Made by a program: the position numbers and the translations under genes | Shown here: piece after piece, positions 23,825-34,591 of the stretch | How the letters are laid out: every line of letters begins with the position of its first letter | How positions within the stretch are numbered: position 1 is the first letter of the stretch | Assembly: GCF_900102055.1 (NCBI RefSeq) | Contig: NZ_FNBA01000003.1 | Coordinates: forward strand, 62,001 to 126,000 | Origin: Ulvibacter litoralis | Lineage (GTDB): Bacteria > Bacteroidota > Bacteroidia > Flavobacteriales > Flavobacteriaceae | DNA: 64,000 nucleotides | Direction of reading: 5' to 3' | The notes under the pieces: generated by a model | The model's database searches: none | Seen by the model: only the letters and a program-made list of their open reading frames with translations | Told to the model about the DNA's origin: nothing

Positions 23825-24142
23825 ATGATGCAGAATTTTTACGATATCGTTAAAGGAAAGTTTTTGGTGAATGATGACGCTTTAAAAAATTGGCGGTTTA
23901 TCATTTTCCTATCCTTGTTGGCTTTGGTCATGATTGCAAGTTCGCATGCGGCCGATAAAAAAGTACATCAAATTTCAAAATTGAGCAATGATGTAAAGGA
24001 GTTGAAAAGTGAATATGTAGATGTTCGAATGCGATTGATGCAATCTCGAATGGAAAGTAAAGTAATAAAAGCGATGGCGAGTAGGGGAATTGTTCCTTCC
24101 GAAACGCCTCCGCAGAAAATAAAAATTATAACAAAAGAGTAA
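23825..24142 (+). CDS. ftsL: Cell division protein FtsL-like
   Basis: 105 residues from the ATG at 23825; a TTG at 23804 would add seven. The layout is a short cytoplasmic N-terminus, one transmembrane helix (FIIFLSLLALVMIASSHA, ~31-48) and a periplasmic coiled coil (ISKLSNDVKELKSEYVDVRMRL). Size, topology and position between rsmH and ftsI identify it as FtsL, which bridges FtsQ/FtsB and FtsWI in the divisome. Sequence similarity to well-studied FtsL is low, as is usual for this protein. Confidence 0.85.
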   Translation: MMQNFYDIVKGKFLVNDDALKNWRFIIFLSLLALVMIASSHAADKKVHQISKLSNDVKELKSEYVDVRMRLMQSRMESKVIKAMASRGIVPSETPPQKIKIITKE

Positions 24143-24145
24143 CGG

Positions 24146-26146
24146 GTGGCCATAGAAGAAAAAAACATATCGCACCGCTTGTATATTATCGCTGGAGGTA
24201 TGTTTCTCTTTGCGCTTCTAATTGCTATTAAATTGATTGATATTCAATTTATAGATGGCGATAAGTATCGTGAGTTGGCGCATAAAAACACTACCAAAAA
24301 TTTTGTTATCAATGCAAATCGAGGTAACGTCTATGCAGACGATGGAAGCTTATTGGCTACGTCGGTTCCTAAATATGACATTCGATTTGATGCCGTTACG
24401 GTTTCTTCAGAACGATTTAAAGAAAATTTAGTGCCGCTCTCAAAGGCGATGAGTAAGATGTTTGGAAAGCCAGCTTCTTATTATCAAAATGTTTTCAGAA
24501 AAGCAAGGGCGAATAAAAACAGGTATTTACTAGTGGCTAAAAATTTAGGCTACTCAGATTATATTAAGGTAAAGAGTATGCCTCTTTTTAAATTGGGACC
24601 TTATAAAGGTGGGATTATTGTAGAGCAAAGAACTGTTAGAGAGCATCCTATTGGAAAAATTGCAGAACGTATGGTAGGGAGTGAAAGTACTCAGAAGCCT
24701 GGGTATTATGCAGTAGGATTGGAGGGCGCCTTTAATGAATATTTACATGGAAAAGATGGTAAAAGACTGAAACAGAAAATTGCGAAAGGACAGTGGAAGC
24801 CTGTATATGACGATAATGAAGTGGAGCCACAAGATGGGTATGATGTAATTTCAACCATCAATATAAACATTCAGGATATTGCACATCACGCTTTGCTAAA
24901 ACAGTTAGAGTATTACGAAGCTGAACACGGTTCTGTGATAGTAATGGATGTGAAAACGGGCGAAATCAAAGCGGTTTCAAATTTAGGACGTACCAAAGAT
25001 GGTTCGTATTATGAGAAATTAAATTACGCAATTGGCGAGTCGCATGAACCGGGATCTACCTTTAAGGTGATGGCGATGTTGGCAGCCATGGAAGATAAAG
25101 TGATAGATACTTCAACCGTAGTAGACACTAGAACGGGGTCTAAGTCTTTCTACGGAAAAACAATCAATGATTCGCATCGTGGTGGCTACGGAAAAATTTC
25201 CGCAGCGAGAGCAATGGAGGTTTCTTCAAATATTGGACTGGCTACAATTATTGATGAAGCCTATTCAAAAAATCCTGAAAAATTTATCAATCGTTTAAAA
25301 GAATGGAAGTTAGACCAACCTATCGGAATTCCTATTAAGGGAGAAGGAAAACCTATGATTCCAGAACCGGGGCATAGTAAATGGAGTCGAAATGCGCTTC
25401 CGTCTTTGGCGTATGGGTATAATTTACGTTTAACCCCTTTGCAAACCTTGACTTTTTACAATGCGATTGCGAATGATGGAGTCATGGTGAAGCCACAGTT
25501 TGTTAGAGAGATTCGTGCGTGGAACCGTAAAATTGATGTGTTTGAAACGGAAGTAACTAATAAAAGAATTGCTTCGGAAAAGTCTATAAAAGAAATGCAG
25601 GAAATACTGAAAAACGTTGTGAAACGCGGAACAGGAAGGTCGTTGTATTCTGAAAACTTTTCAATGGCAGGAAAAACGGGAACAGCACAAACCGAATATT
25701 GGATGAAGGATTGGAAAAACAACCGACGTTATGTGTCTTCATTTGCGGGGTATTTTCCAGCTGAAAATGCAAAATATTCATGCATTGTGATTATTCACAA
25801 GCCAAGCATTCGAAAAGGGTTTTATGGTGCCGATGTTTCAGGACCTGTTTTTAAACGAATTGCACAAAAGATATTTACAGACTCACCATTAATCGCTGAA
25901 ATCGCAGATGTAGATTCTGAAGATGCAGCGATAAAAAAAGACTTTGAGGGGTATTATAAAAAAGCTCAGAAAAAATACCAACAACTTCCAAATGTTATCG
26001 GAATGGCAGGAATGGACGCTGTTTCTTTATTGGAGAATTTAGGATTAAAAGTAAAGATTGTAGGAAGTGGCACCGTTTCTAGTCAGTCTATTAAATCGGG
26101 TGCCAAAATAGAAGAAGGAAAACAAATTGTATTAAGCTTATCGTGA
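24146..26146 (+). CDS. ftsI: Septal peptidoglycan transpeptidase FtsI (PBP3) with PASTA domain
   Basis: 666 residues, GTG start 3 bp after ftsL. One N-terminal membrane helix (IIAGGMFLFALLIAIKLID). The pedestal domain follows, then the transpeptidase with SxxK at S304 (GSTFK), SSNIG as the SxN motif, and KTGTAQ (K510). It cross-links septal peptidoglycan with FtsW. A single PASTA domain closes the protein (~612-666, NVIGMAGMDAV). PASTA is absent from E. coli FtsI but common on Spo0V-like and many Bacteroidota enzymes. The TGA stop overlaps the GTG of murE. Confidence 0.95.
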   Translation: MAIEEKNISHRLYIIAGGMFLFALLIAIKLIDIQFIDGDKYRELAHKNTTKNFVINANRGNVYADDGSLLATSVPKYDIRFDAVTVSSERFKENLVPLSKAMSKMFGKPASYYQNVFRKARANKNRYLLVAKNLGYSDYIKVKSMPLFKLGPYKGGIIVEQRTVREHPIGKIAERMVGSESTQKPGYYAVGLEGAFNEYLHGKDGKRLKQKIAKGQWKPVYDDNEVEPQDGYDVISTININIQDIAHHALLKQLEYYEAEHGSVIVMDVKTGEIKAVSNLGRTKDGSYYEKLNYAIGESHEPGSTFKVMAMLAAMEDKVIDTSTVVDTRTGSKSFYGKTINDSHRGGYGKISAARAMEVSSNIGLATIIDEAYSKNPEKFINRLKEWKLDQPIGIPIKGEGKPMIPEPGHSKWSRNALPSLAYGYNLRLTPLQTLTFYNAIANDGVMVKPQFVREIRAWNRKIDVFETEVTNKRIASEKSIKEMQEILKNVVKRGTGRSLYSENFSMAGKTGTAQTEYWMKDWKNNRRYVSSFAGYFPAENAKYSCIVIIHKPSIRKGFYGADVSGPVFKRIAQKIFTDSPLIAEIADVDSEDAAIKKDFEGYYKKAQKKYQQLPNVIGMAGMDAVSLLENLGLKVKIVGSGTVSSQSIKSGAKIEEGKQIVLSLS

Positions 26147-27606
26147 TTTTAGTTAGAGACATATTATATAAAGTAACCCTCGAAAAAGTCGTGGGGAATA
26201 CTGCTGTTGCAATTCGTGACCTTCATTTCGATTCTCGACAAGTTGGATTAGACGATGTGTTTATTGCAATACGCGGTACACAATCTGACGGCCATGAGTA
26301 TATCAAAACAGCTTGTGATAAAGGCGCAATTGCAATTATATGTGAGGAGATTCCGAAGGATGTAATAAACGGAATTACCTATGTTCAGGTTTCAGATTCG
26401 CAACAAGCATTGGCTATCATGGCTGCTAATTACTACGGAAACCCTTCCGAAGATATAAAATTAGTAGGGGTTACTGGAACCAACGGGAAAACGACAATTT
26501 CTTCTTTGTTGTACAATCTATTTACGGAAGCTGGTTATGAAGTAGGATTGCTTTCTACGGTTAAAATTATGGTGGGAGCTAAGCAATACAAAGCGACGCA
26601 TACCACACCAGATTCATTGACCATTAATAAATATTTGAGCGAAATGGTTGCGGCGGGAGTCGAATTTTGCTTCATGGAAGTGAGTTCGCACGGAATTCAT
26701 CAAAAACGCACTGAAGGACTTCATTTTACGGGAGGAATATTTACCAATCTATCGCACGATCATTTAGATTATCACAAAGATTTTAAAGAGTATCGCGATG
26801 TAAAAAAGACCTTTTTTGATCAGTTGCCAAAAACGGCTTTCGCTATTGTAAATAGTGATGATAAGAATGGTGAAGTAATGCTTCAGAATACAAAGGCAAA
26901 AACATATACCTACGCACTTAAATCGCATGCCGATTATAAAGCACAGATTTTAGAAAATCAATTTACAGGGTTGCTTCTGAAAATTAACAACCATGAACTT
27001 TGGGTGCGACTCATTGGGAATTTTAATGCTTATAATTTACTTGCAATTTATGCGACAGCAGATTTGCTAGGATTGGATACTATCGAGGTGCTTCAGTTAA
27101 TGAGCACGCTGGAAAGTGTAGATGGTCGTTTTCAGTACCTTATTTCAAAAGAAAAAATTACGGCGATTGTAGATTATGCGCACACGCCAGATGCCTTGAA
27201 AAACGTCTTGGAAACCATAAACAGCATACGCACAGGAAACGAAAGCTTAATCACCGTAGTAGGTTGTGGTGGCGATAGAGACAAAACGAAGCGTCCAAAA
27301 ATGGCGAGCATTGCAGCTTCGTTAAGTACCAAAGTGATTTTTACGAGTGACAATCCACGAAGTGAAGATCCTGATACAATTATTGAAGAAATGGAAGCGG
27401 GAGTTCCTGCCGAACATTATAAAAAAACACTTTCAATCACAGATCGAAAACAAGCGATTAAAACTGCCTGCCAAATGGCAAATGCGGAAGATATAATTCT
27501 CATTGCGGGTAAAGGCCATGAAACCTACCAAGAAATTAAAGGAGAGCGTTTCGATTTTGATGATTTTAAAACTGTAAGTGAATTATTAACAGCCCTAAAT
27601 AAGTAA
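26143..27606 (+). CDS. murE: UDP-MurNAc-tripeptide synthetase, diaminopimelate-adding
   Basis: 487 residues, GTG start overlapping the ftsI stop (GTGA). It adds the third amino acid to UDP-MurNAc-Ala-Glu in the cytoplasm. The ATP loop is VTGTNGKTT and the central motif is SHDHLDYH. The specificity motif DNPR is at D403-R406; DNPR is the signature of meso-diaminopimelate ligases, whereas lysine-adding enzymes have DNPA-like variants. This points to a DAP-type peptidoglycan. The C-terminus ends [11 protein letters not shown], usual for MurE. Confidence 0.96.
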   Translation: MILVRDILYKVTLEKVVGNTAVAIRDLHFDSRQVGLDDVFIAIRGTQSDGHEYIKTACDKGAIAIICEEIPKDVINGITYVQVSDSQQALAIMAANYYGNPSEDIKLVGVTGTNGKTTISSLLYNLFTEAGYEVGLLSTVKIMVGAKQYKATHTTPDSLTINKYLSEMVAAGVEFCFMEVSSHGIHQKRTEGLHFTGGIFTNLSHDHLDYHKDFKEYRDVKKTFFDQLPKTAFAIVNSDDKNGEVMLQNTKAKTYTYALKSHADYKAQILENQFTGLLLKINNHELWVRLIGNFNAYNLLAIYATADLLGLDTIEVLQLMSTLESVDGRFQYLISKEKITAIVDYAHTPDALKNVLETINSIRTGNESLITVVGCGGDRDKTKRPKMASIAASLSTKVIFTSDNPRSEDPDTIIEEMEAGVPAEHYKKTLSITDRKQAIKTACQMANAEDIILIAGKGHETYQEIKGERFDFDDFKTVSELLTALNK

Positions 27607-27608
27607 CT

Positions 27609-28841
27609 ATGTTGTACTATTTGTTTAACTATTTAGAGAGAGAATATCAATTCCCAGGGGCGAGCCTCTTCGAATTTATAACCTTCCGAGCTTCCTTGGC
27701 GGTGATACTTTCATTGTTTATTGCGACGGTATATGGTAAAAAAATAATCAGCTACTTACAGCGAAAACAAGTAGGTGAAACTGTTCGTGATTTAGGATTG
27801 CAAGGGCAAAGCGAAAAAGCAGGAACACCAACAATGGGTGGGATTATCATAATTCTAGCCACGATTATTCCTGTATTGTTATTTGCTAAGTTGGAAAATA
27901 TTTATGTCATTTTATTGCTAGTAACCACTGTTTGGATGGGGATTATTGGTTTTATAGACGATTACATTAAAAAGTTTAGAAAGAACAAAGAAGGATTAGC
28001 GGGCCGCTATAAAGTAGTTGGTCAAGTAGGATTAGGAATTATCGTAGGAGCTACCATGTTTCTTCATCCAGATATTACTGTAAAACGTGAAAAAGTAAAT
28101 CCTGTAAATGGAACCGAGCTCGTCACTAAGAACTCAGCAAGAGAGTTTTATCCAGCTGAAAAGACATTGCTTACAACCATTCCTTTCGTTAAAGAAAATG
28201 AGTTTAACTACGAAAAACTAGTTACGTGGATTGGGGAAGATTATAAAAGCTACGCGTGGTTGGTTTTTATTCCTATCGTGATTTTTATTATTACTGCCGT
28301 TTCAAACGGAGCGAACCTCACCGATGGTATAGATGGTTTGGCAGCAGGTACTTCAGCAATTATAGCGATTACACTTGCCATTTTTGCATGGGTTTCTGGA
28401 AACGTTGTTTTTTCAGATTACTTAAATATTATGTACATCCCAAATACGGGAGAGATGACCATTTTTATCATGGCGTTTGTAGGAGCGCTGATTGGTTTTC
28501 TGTGGTACAATACCTATCCAGCCCAAGTTTTTATGGGGGATACCGGAAGTTTAACCATTGGCGGAATCATAGCTGTAATTGCTATTGCGATTCGGAAAGA
28601 ATGGCTGATTCCTATTCTCTGCGGAATTTTCTTAATGGAGAATCTTTCTGTAGTGTTACAAGTGGGGTGGTTTAAATACACGAAGAAGAAATTTGGTGAA
28701 GGACGACGAATTTTCAGAATGTCACCCTTACATCACCACTATCAAATAAAAGGGTTTCACGAAAGTAAAATTGTAACACGCTTTTGGATTGTCGGAATAT
28801 TTCTAGCAATCATCACCATCGTTACACTGAAAATTAGATAG
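27609..28841 (+). CDS. mraY: Phospho-MurNAc-pentapeptide transferase
   Basis: 410 residues, an integral membrane enzyme with about ten helices. It transfers phospho-MurNAc-pentapeptide to undecaprenyl phosphate, making lipid I. The motifs include [17 protein letters not shown] (catalytic Asp pair), [12 protein letters not shown] and FMGDTGSL, and a HHHYQIKG loop near the C-terminus. It is longer than the ~360-residue E. coli protein because of an extra ~55-residue hydrophilic insert at ~158-215 between membrane segments. Starts 2 bp after murE. Confidence 0.96.
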   Translation: MLYYLFNYLEREYQFPGASLFEFITFRASLAVILSLFIATVYGKKIISYLQRKQVGETVRDLGLQGQSEKAGTPTMGGIIIILATIIPVLLFAKLENIYVILLLVTTVWMGIIGFIDDYIKKFRKNKEGLAGRYKVVGQVGLGIIVGATMFLHPDITVKREKVNPVNGTELVTKNSAREFYPAEKTLLTTIPFVKENEFNYEKLVTWIGEDYKSYAWLVFIPIVIFIITAVSNGANLTDGIDGLAAGTSAIIAITLAIFAWVSGNVVFSDYLNIMYIPNTGEMTIFIMAFVGALIGFLWYNTYPAQVFMGDTGSLTIGGIIAVIAIAIRKEWLIPILCGIFLMENLSVVLQVGWFKYTKKKFGEGRRIFRMSPLHHHYQIKGFHESKIVTRFWIVGIFLAIITIVTLKIR

Positions 28842-28855
28842 TAAAATTGGATGCT

Positions 28856-30223
28856 ATGAAAAATCGTTTGGTGGTTTTAGGAGGAGGAGAAAGTGGCGTC
28901 GGAACTGCCATTTTAGGGAAGAATAAAGGGTTTGAAGTTTTTGTGTCCGACTTCGGAAAAATAAAAGACACGTATAAACAAGTTCTTATACATCATGAGA
29001 TTGAATGGGAAGAAGGCGGTCATACAGAGGCTAAAATTCTTTCAGCAACCACAGTAATGAAGAGTCCAGGGATTCCTGAAACGGCTCCCATAGTGAAAAA
29101 GCTAAAGGAGGCAGGTGTTCGTGTTATTTCTGAAATAGAATTCGCTTCAGCGTATACCGAAGCTACTATTGTTGGAATTACTGGAAGTAATGGTAAAACA
29201 ACCACTGCAACGTTAACCTACGAATTGCTAAAACAAGGCGGTTTGTCTGTTGCTTTAGGGGGTAACATCGGAAAAAGCTTCGCAGAACAGGTTTCTGAAA
29301 GTACCCTAGAAGCGCAAGAAACAGGTGAAGAGAAATACAAAAACTTCGTATTGGAGTTGAGTAGTTTTCAGTTAGATGGTATTGAGACTTTTGCGCCACA
29401 CATTGCTTTGTTGCTAAACCTGAGTCCAGATCATTTAGATAGATACGATTATAAGTACGAAAATTATATCGCATCAAAATTTAGAATTGCAATGAATCAG
29501 ACTGAAGATGATTATTTCATCTACGATGCAGACGATGTAGAAATTGCAAAATGGCTTGAAAAGAATCCCGTGAAATCTCACAAATTGCCTTTTTCAGTAA
29601 CAAAAGAATTGAAAGAGGGTGCTTATATAAAAAACAACGAAATAATAATAACAATACAAAATACAAATCTCGCTATGCCAATCGCATCACTAGGAATTAA
29701 AGGACAACACAATCAGAAAAACGCAATGGCAGCTTCAACAGTTGCACATTTATTAAAAATACGTAAAGCTACTATTCGCGAATGTTTAGAAAGCTTTCAA
29801 GGAGTGGAGCACCGCTTAGAGAAAGTGCTTAAAATTAACAATGTTGTGTATATAAACGATTCAAAAGCAACCAATGTAAATGCTACTTTTTATGCATTAG
29901 ACAGTATGGAAACTCCTACTGTTTGGATTGTAGGAGGTGTAGATAAAGGCAATAATTATAGTGAGTTATTGGCTTTGGTAAACGAAAAGGTGAAGGCAAT
30001 CGTCTGTTTGGGTGTTGACAATCAGAAAATTTTGAATGCCTTTGGAAATATTGTCGATAAAATGGTTGAAACACAATCTATGGAGCAGGCAATAAAAGCA
30101 GCGTATCGATTGGCAGAACGCGGCGATACTGTATTGTTGTCTCCAGCGTGTGCAAGTTTCGATTTGTTTGAAAACTACGAGGATAGAGGAAGACAATTTA
30201 AAGAAGCGGTACGTCATTTATAA
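28856..30223 (+). CDS. murD: UDP-MurNAc-alanine:glutamate ligase
   Basis: 455 residues from the ATG at 28856; an upstream TTG adds three residues. It adds D-glutamate to UDP-MurNAc-L-Ala in the cytoplasm. N-terminal Rossmann motif GGGESGVG, ATP loop ITGSNGKTTT, ELSSFQLD, NLSPDHLDRY and INDSKATN are all in order. The end LSPACASFDLFENYEDRGRQF (start of the final motif) is typical MurD. It lies 14 bp after mraY. Confidence 0.96.
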   Translation: MKNRLVVLGGGESGVGTAILGKNKGFEVFVSDFGKIKDTYKQVLIHHEIEWEEGGHTEAKILSATTVMKSPGIPETAPIVKKLKEAGVRVISEIEFASAYTEATIVGITGSNGKTTTATLTYELLKQGGLSVALGGNIGKSFAEQVSESTLEAQETGEEKYKNFVLELSSFQLDGIETFAPHIALLLNLSPDHLDRYDYKYENYIASKFRIAMNQTEDDYFIYDADDVEIAKWLEKNPVKSHKLPFSVTKELKEGAYIKNNEIIITIQNTNLAMPIASLGIKGQHNQKNAMAASTVAHLLKIRKATIRECLESFQGVEHRLEKVLKINNVVYINDSKATNVNATFYALDSMETPTVWIVGGVDKGNNYSELLALVNEKVKAIVCLGVDNQKILNAFGNIVDKMVETQSMEQAIKAAYRLAERGDTVLLSPACASFDLFENYEDRGRQFKEAVRHL

Positions 30224-30244
30224 AAAATAGAATACTAGCAAAAC

Positions 30245-31435
30245 GTGAAAAACATATTTCAATACATACAAGGAGATAAAGCTATTTGGGCCGTGGTTGC
30301 CCTTTTGGCGTTGTTTTCTTTTTTACCTGTATATAGTGCAAGTAGCAATCTTGCATACTTATATGGGGATGGAAGTACGTTAAAATTTTTGCTGAAACAT
30401 TTAGCACATCTATTGTTGGGGTTTGCTATTTTGTATGGAGTTCATAAAATACCGTACCATTATTTTAGAGGGCTCTCAATCATTGCCTTGCCTGTAATCA
30501 TTGTATTGTTGTTAATTACGATTACAGAAGGAACCACTATTGATGGTGCCAATGCAAGTCGCTGGATTCGTGTGCCTTTCGTGGGTGTGACCTTTCAAAC
30601 ATCAACGTTGGCAGCTGTAGTGCTTATGACGTATGTAGCGCGGTATCTTTCACGAATAAAAGACAAAGAAATCACTTTTAAAGAGACTTTGGTTCCCTTA
30701 TGGTTACCTGTTTTTGTCATACTCGCGTTAATTCTACCTGCTAACTTTTCAACAACAGCAATCATTTTTGCAATGGTGATTGTGCTTGTTTTTGTGGGAG
30801 GATATCCTTTGAAGTATTTAGGAATCATTTTAGGAGCAGGATTGTTGTGTTTAACGCTCTTTGTTTTGACAGCAAAAGCATTTCCAGGAGTTTTTCCGAA
30901 TAGAGTAGATACATGGATAAGCAGAATTGAAAGCTTTGCAGATAATGAAGATACGGAAGCAGATTATCAAATTGAAAAAGCAAAAATAGCCATCGCATCA
31001 GGTGGTGTAACAGGATTAGGGCCAGGAAAGAGTATTCAGAAAAACTTTTTACCACAATCATCTTCCGATTTTATATACGCCATTATTGTGGAAGAATTCG
31101 GATTGGTAGGCGCGTTCTTTTTACTGTTTATGTATTTGTTATTGCTGTTTAGATTGGTGGTTGTAGCGCATAAATCAACCTCCATGTTTGGTAAACTATT
31201 AGTCATTGGAGTAGGATTGCCTATCGTATTTCAGGCATTGATAAATATGGCGGTTGCGGTGGAATTGTTTCCAGTTACGGGGCAAACATTGCCATTAATA
31301 AGTAGTGGAGGTACGTCTATTTGGATGACCTGCCTTGCTATTGGAATGATTTTAAGTGTCAGTGCTAAAAGAGAAGTTGTAATACAAGAAGAGGAAGAAC
31401 AAAACCCATTAGATATTTTAAGTGAAGCCCTATAA
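30245..31435 (+). CDS. ftsW: Septal peptidoglycan polymerase FtsW (SEDS family)
   Basis: 396 residues, GTG start. About ten transmembrane helices. SEDS signatures present: [13 protein letters not shown] region near residue 100 and [28 protein letters not shown] with the catalytic-type Asp. The SGG-T motif near residue 357 (ISSGGTS) is also typical. It polymerises glycan strands with FtsI at the septum. Located between murD and murG, the usual dcw position that separates FtsW from RodA. Its 3' end overlaps murG by 14 bases. Confidence 0.95.
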   Translation: MKNIFQYIQGDKAIWAVVALLALFSFLPVYSASSNLAYLYGDGSTLKFLLKHLAHLLLGFAILYGVHKIPYHYFRGLSIIALPVIIVLLLITITEGTTIDGANASRWIRVPFVGVTFQTSTLAAVVLMTYVARYLSRIKDKEITFKETLVPLWLPVFVILALILPANFSTTAIIFAMVIVLVFVGGYPLKYLGIILGAGLLCLTLFVLTAKAFPGVFPNRVDTWISRIESFADNEDTEADYQIEKAKIAIASGGVTGLGPGKSIQKNFLPQSSSDFIYAIIVEEFGLVGAFFLLFMYLLLLFRLVVVAHKSTSMFGKLLVIGVGLPIVFQALINMAVAVELFPVTGQTLPLISSGGTSIWMTCLAIGMILSVSAKREVVIQEEEEQNPLDILSEAL

Positions 31436-32528
31436 ATTCATCATATCAGGAGGAGGAACCGGAGGTCATATATACCCGGCGGTTGCGATTGCAAACGAAT
31501 TAAAATCGCGGTATCCAAATGCCGAATTTTTATTTGTGGGTGCAAAAGACCGTATGGAAATGGAAAAAGTGCCTCAAGCGGGATACGCTATCGAAGGACT
31601 TTGGATTTCAGGATTGCAACGTAGTTTGAGTTTTAAAAATATGCTGTTTCCGTTGAAACTTATTTCTAGCTTGTTGCGTTCTCGTAGCATCATTAAAAAG
31701 TTTAAACCCAACGCTGCTGTGGGTACAGGAGGGTATGCAAGTGCCCCTTTGTTACGTGTTGCTTCTAATAAGGGGATTCCGTGTGTGATTCAAGAGCAAA
31801 ATAGTCACGCCGGAATTACTAACAAATGGCTGGCGAATAAAGCACAGAAAATTTGTGTAGCCTACGAGGGAATGGAAAAATTCTTCCCTTCGGAAAAAAT
31901 TAAACTAACGGGAAATCCCGTTCGACAAGATTTATTGGAGGTAGCTTCAAAAAGAGAAGAAGCACTTTCCTTTTTTAATTTGAAGGCATCAAAAAAAACA
32001 ATCGTAGTGCTTGGCGGAAGCTTAGGTGCTCGAAAAATAAATGAATTGGTACATCGTTCGCTTCCTTTTTTTGCTGAAAATAACGTACAGGTTATATGGC
32101 AATGCGGAAGCTTTTATGAGAACGACTATAAAGACAAGGGCAACGAGTCTGTTCAAGTGCATACGTTTTTAAACAGAATGGATTTGGTATATGCGGCAGC
32201 AGATGTAATCATTTCTCGAGCAGGAGCTTTATCGGTGTCAGAATTATGTTTGGTAGGGAAACCCGTTATTTTTATTCCGTCGCCAAATGTTTCTGAAGAC
32301 CATCAAACTAAAAATGCTTTGGCAATTTCTGAAAAGAATGCTGCGGTATTGGTAAAAGAAAGTGAACTAGAAACTCGTTTTGAAGAAGCTTTGTCTGAAA
32401 TTTTACGTTCAGAACAAGTGCAACGTGAACTTTCAGAAAATATAAAAAAATTAGCAAAACCTAACGCAACGAAGGAGATTGTAAACGAAATTGAAAAGTT
32501 GCTTGTAAATCATAAGAAATCAGAATAG
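31422..32528 (+). CDS. murG: UDP-GlcNAc:lipid I N-acetylglucosaminyltransferase
   Basis: 368 residues, GTG start. It converts lipid I to lipid II at the inner face of the membrane. The N-terminal [11 protein letters not shown] loop and TGGYASAP are the family's acceptor/phosphate-binding loops. GGSLGAR starts the second domain, and [11 protein letters not shown] forms the UDP-GlcNAc site. It overlaps ftsW by 14 bases, and its TAG stop overlaps the GTG start of murC. Confidence 0.96.
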   Translation: MKPYKFIISGGGTGGHIYPAVAIANELKSRYPNAEFLFVGAKDRMEMEKVPQAGYAIEGLWISGLQRSLSFKNMLFPLKLISSLLRSRSIIKKFKPNAAVGTGGYASAPLLRVASNKGIPCVIQEQNSHAGITNKWLANKAQKICVAYEGMEKFFPSEKIKLTGNPVRQDLLEVASKREEALSFFNLKASKKTIVVLGGSLGARKINELVHRSLPFFAENNVQVIWQCGSFYENDYKDKGNESVQVHTFLNRMDLVYAAADVIISRAGALSVSELCLVGKPVIFIPSPNVSEDHQTKNALAISEKNAAVLVKESELETRFEEALSEILRSEQVQRELSENIKKLAKPNATKEIVNEIEKLLVNHKKSE

Positions 32529-33880
32529 TGAAGGATGTAAATAACATACAAACTTTTTACTTTGTCGGTATTGGTGGCATCGGGATGAGTGCATTGGCAC
32601 GCTATTTTAAGCGTATGGGGAAAACGGTCTTTGGATATGATAAAACACCAAGTACCTTGACAACAACGCTTATTTCTGAAGGAATTTCGATAGGATTTAT
32701 CGATGCGGTTTCTGAAATACCGACAATACTCAATCCTGAAAATTCGTTAATAGTGTATACGCCTGCTATTCCGAAGCAAAACAAGATATTACAACATTTC
32801 CAATCTGTAGGGTTCGAATTGATAAAACGAGCCGCTTTATTGGGAGAAATTACAAAAAACACTTTGTGTCTAGCAGTCGCAGGAACACACGGAAAAACAA
32901 CGACTTCGGCAATTTTAGGACATTTATTAGCTGAATGTGATATGCCAGTGACGGCATTTTTAGGAGGTATTGTAGAAAATTATAATTCAAATTTTATTTA
33001 CAAAGGACACGAAATTACAGTAGTTGAAGCCGATGAGTTTGATCGTTCTTTTATGCAATTACGTCCAGATATTGCGTGCGTAACCTCTATGGATGCCGAC
33101 CATTTAGATATTTATGGTGATGCTTCTGCTATTGAAGATGCCTTTCAGGATTTTACGGCATTACTTCCGAAGAAGGATAACTTATTATTCAAAAAAGGGC
33201 TTCCATTACAGGGAAATACAGTGGGGATATTGGAGTCTGCCGACTTTGAAGCTCAACATATTCGTATTGAAAACGGAAGTTATATTTTCGACTTAAAAAC
33301 ACCTACGGTAACTCTAAAAGAGTTGCAGTTTAATTTGCCCGGACACCATAACCTATTCAATGCTATAACGGCTTTGGGTATGGCAATTTTAGCAGGTTCC
33401 CCAACCGATTGCTTGCCCAAAGCTTTATTGAGTTTTAAAGGTGTTCAGCGCAGATTTTCATATAAGATAAAACGAGATGATTTGGTGCTTATCGACGATT
33501 ATGCACATCATCCAACCGAAATAAATGCGTTGTATCAAGCGGTTTCTGAAATGTATCCAAACGATGAGAAGTTAATTGTTTTTCAGCCGCATTTGTTTAG
33601 TAGAACACGGGATTTTGCAGAAGATTTTGCAAAAAGTTTGGCGCAATTTGATCAAGTAGTGTTGCTAGATATTTATCCAGCAAGAGAAGAACCTATAGCA
33701 GGAATCACGGCAGAATGGCTATTAGAAATGATTGCTTCGGAAAATAAACAAATAGTAACAAAAGAAGCGTTATCAACACTAATGAAAGCGTCGTCTTGTA
33801 AAATTCAACTTTTAGTAGGTGCTGGAGATATTGGAGCCGAAGTACAAACAATAACAAATACATTGACAAATGAAGCGTAG
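32528..33880 (+). CDS. murC: UDP-MurNAc:L-alanine ligase
   Basis: 450 residues, GTG start. It adds the first amino acid (L-alanine) to UDP-MurNAc. GIGGIGMSALA is the UDP-binding Rossmann loop, AGTHGKTTTSA the ATP loop, VEADEFDRSF and DADHLDIYG the central catalytic region, and DDYAHHPTE the C-terminal domain motif. All are standard for MurC. Its end overlaps ftsQ by 11 bases. Confidence 0.96.
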   Translation: MKDVNNIQTFYFVGIGGIGMSALARYFKRMGKTVFGYDKTPSTLTTTLISEGISIGFIDAVSEIPTILNPENSLIVYTPAIPKQNKILQHFQSVGFELIKRAALLGEITKNTLCLAVAGTHGKTTTSAILGHLLAECDMPVTAFLGGIVENYNSNFIYKGHEITVVEADEFDRSFMQLRPDIACVTSMDADHLDIYGDASAIEDAFQDFTALLPKKDNLLFKKGLPLQGNTVGILESADFEAQHIRIENGSYIFDLKTPTVTLKELQFNLPGHHNLFNAITALGMAILAGSPTDCLPKALLSFKGVQRRFSYKIKRDDLVLIDDYAHHPTEINALYQAVSEMYPNDEKLIVFQPHLFSRTRDFAEDFAKSLAQFDQVVLLDIYPAREEPIAGITAEWLLEMIASENKQIVTKEALSTLMKASSCKIQLLVGAGDIGAEVQTITNTLTNEA

Positions 33881-34586
33881 TTTAGGAGTCATAAAATATA
33901 TAGCCCTAGCTGTCTTGATGGTGTTTCTTTTTAGTTTCACTAACAAACGGAATGCGCAACGAAATATCACCAAATTAGATGTTTCTTTTATCGATGAAAA
34001 CAATCCTTTTATCACCTTAGAAACGGTTAATAAATTGTTGATACAAAGTCAAGAGAAGGTTACGAGTATCAATAAAGAAACTTTAGTTTTGAATGAAATA
34101 GAGCAACGCCTTCTAGATAACCCTATGATTCGTGATGCTCAAGTGTTTATGTCGATAGATGGTGTGTTGGGAGCGAAGATTGAGCAGCGTACTCCTATTG
34201 CAAGAGTGGTAGGGTCGCCAGATTTTTATTTGGATACCGATGGAAAAAAGATGCCTTTGTCGTCTGTGTATACAACAAGGGTGCCTCTTATTATGGGAAA
34301 TTCAAAAATGGATGTTGATAAAGTAACAGAATTGCTTTTAAAAATTAACGATGATCCATTTATGAAAAGTAGTGTTGTAGGCCTTCGTGCGCAAAACAAT
34401 GGGGAGATCGTATTAGAATTACGAAAAGATAGTTTTAAAGTGCTTTTTGGAAAAGTTGAAGCCATAGAAAAAAAGTTTCAAAATTTTAAAGCATTTTATA
34501 AAAAGGCAAAACAAGACAATACGTTACAAACATATGGTCTTGTTAATTTGAAGTTTAATAGTCAGGTAGTGGCCACAAAACGTTAA
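33870..34586 (+). CDS. ftsQ: Cell division protein FtsQ-like
   Basis: 238 residues. One transmembrane helix (~8-23, IKYIALAVLMVFLFSF), then a POTRA-like region and the FtsQ/DivIB beta domain. Recognisable pieces are NPMIRDAQVFMSIDG, KIEQRTPIARV and DTDGKKMPLS. Sequence conservation is low, but size, topology and its place between murC and ftsA are diagnostic. FtsQ recruits FtsL/FtsB/FtsWI to the divisome. Confidence 0.88.
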   Translation: MKRSLGVIKYIALAVLMVFLFSFTNKRNAQRNITKLDVSFIDENNPFITLETVNKLLIQSQEKVTSINKETLVLNEIEQRLLDNPMIRDAQVFMSIDGVLGAKIEQRTPIARVVGSPDFYLDTDGKKMPLSSVYTTRVPLIMGNSKMDVDKVTELLLKINDDPFMKSSVVGLRAQNNGEIVLELRKDSFKVLFGKVEAIEKKFQNFKAFYKKAKQDNTLQTYGLVNLKFNSQVVATKR

Positions 34587-34591
34587 GGGCA

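Noticed and set aside
28256-28675. 139-residue frame inside mraY
   Set aside because: It is rich in Tyr, Arg and Cys and is a shadow of the conserved mraY frame, without start context.
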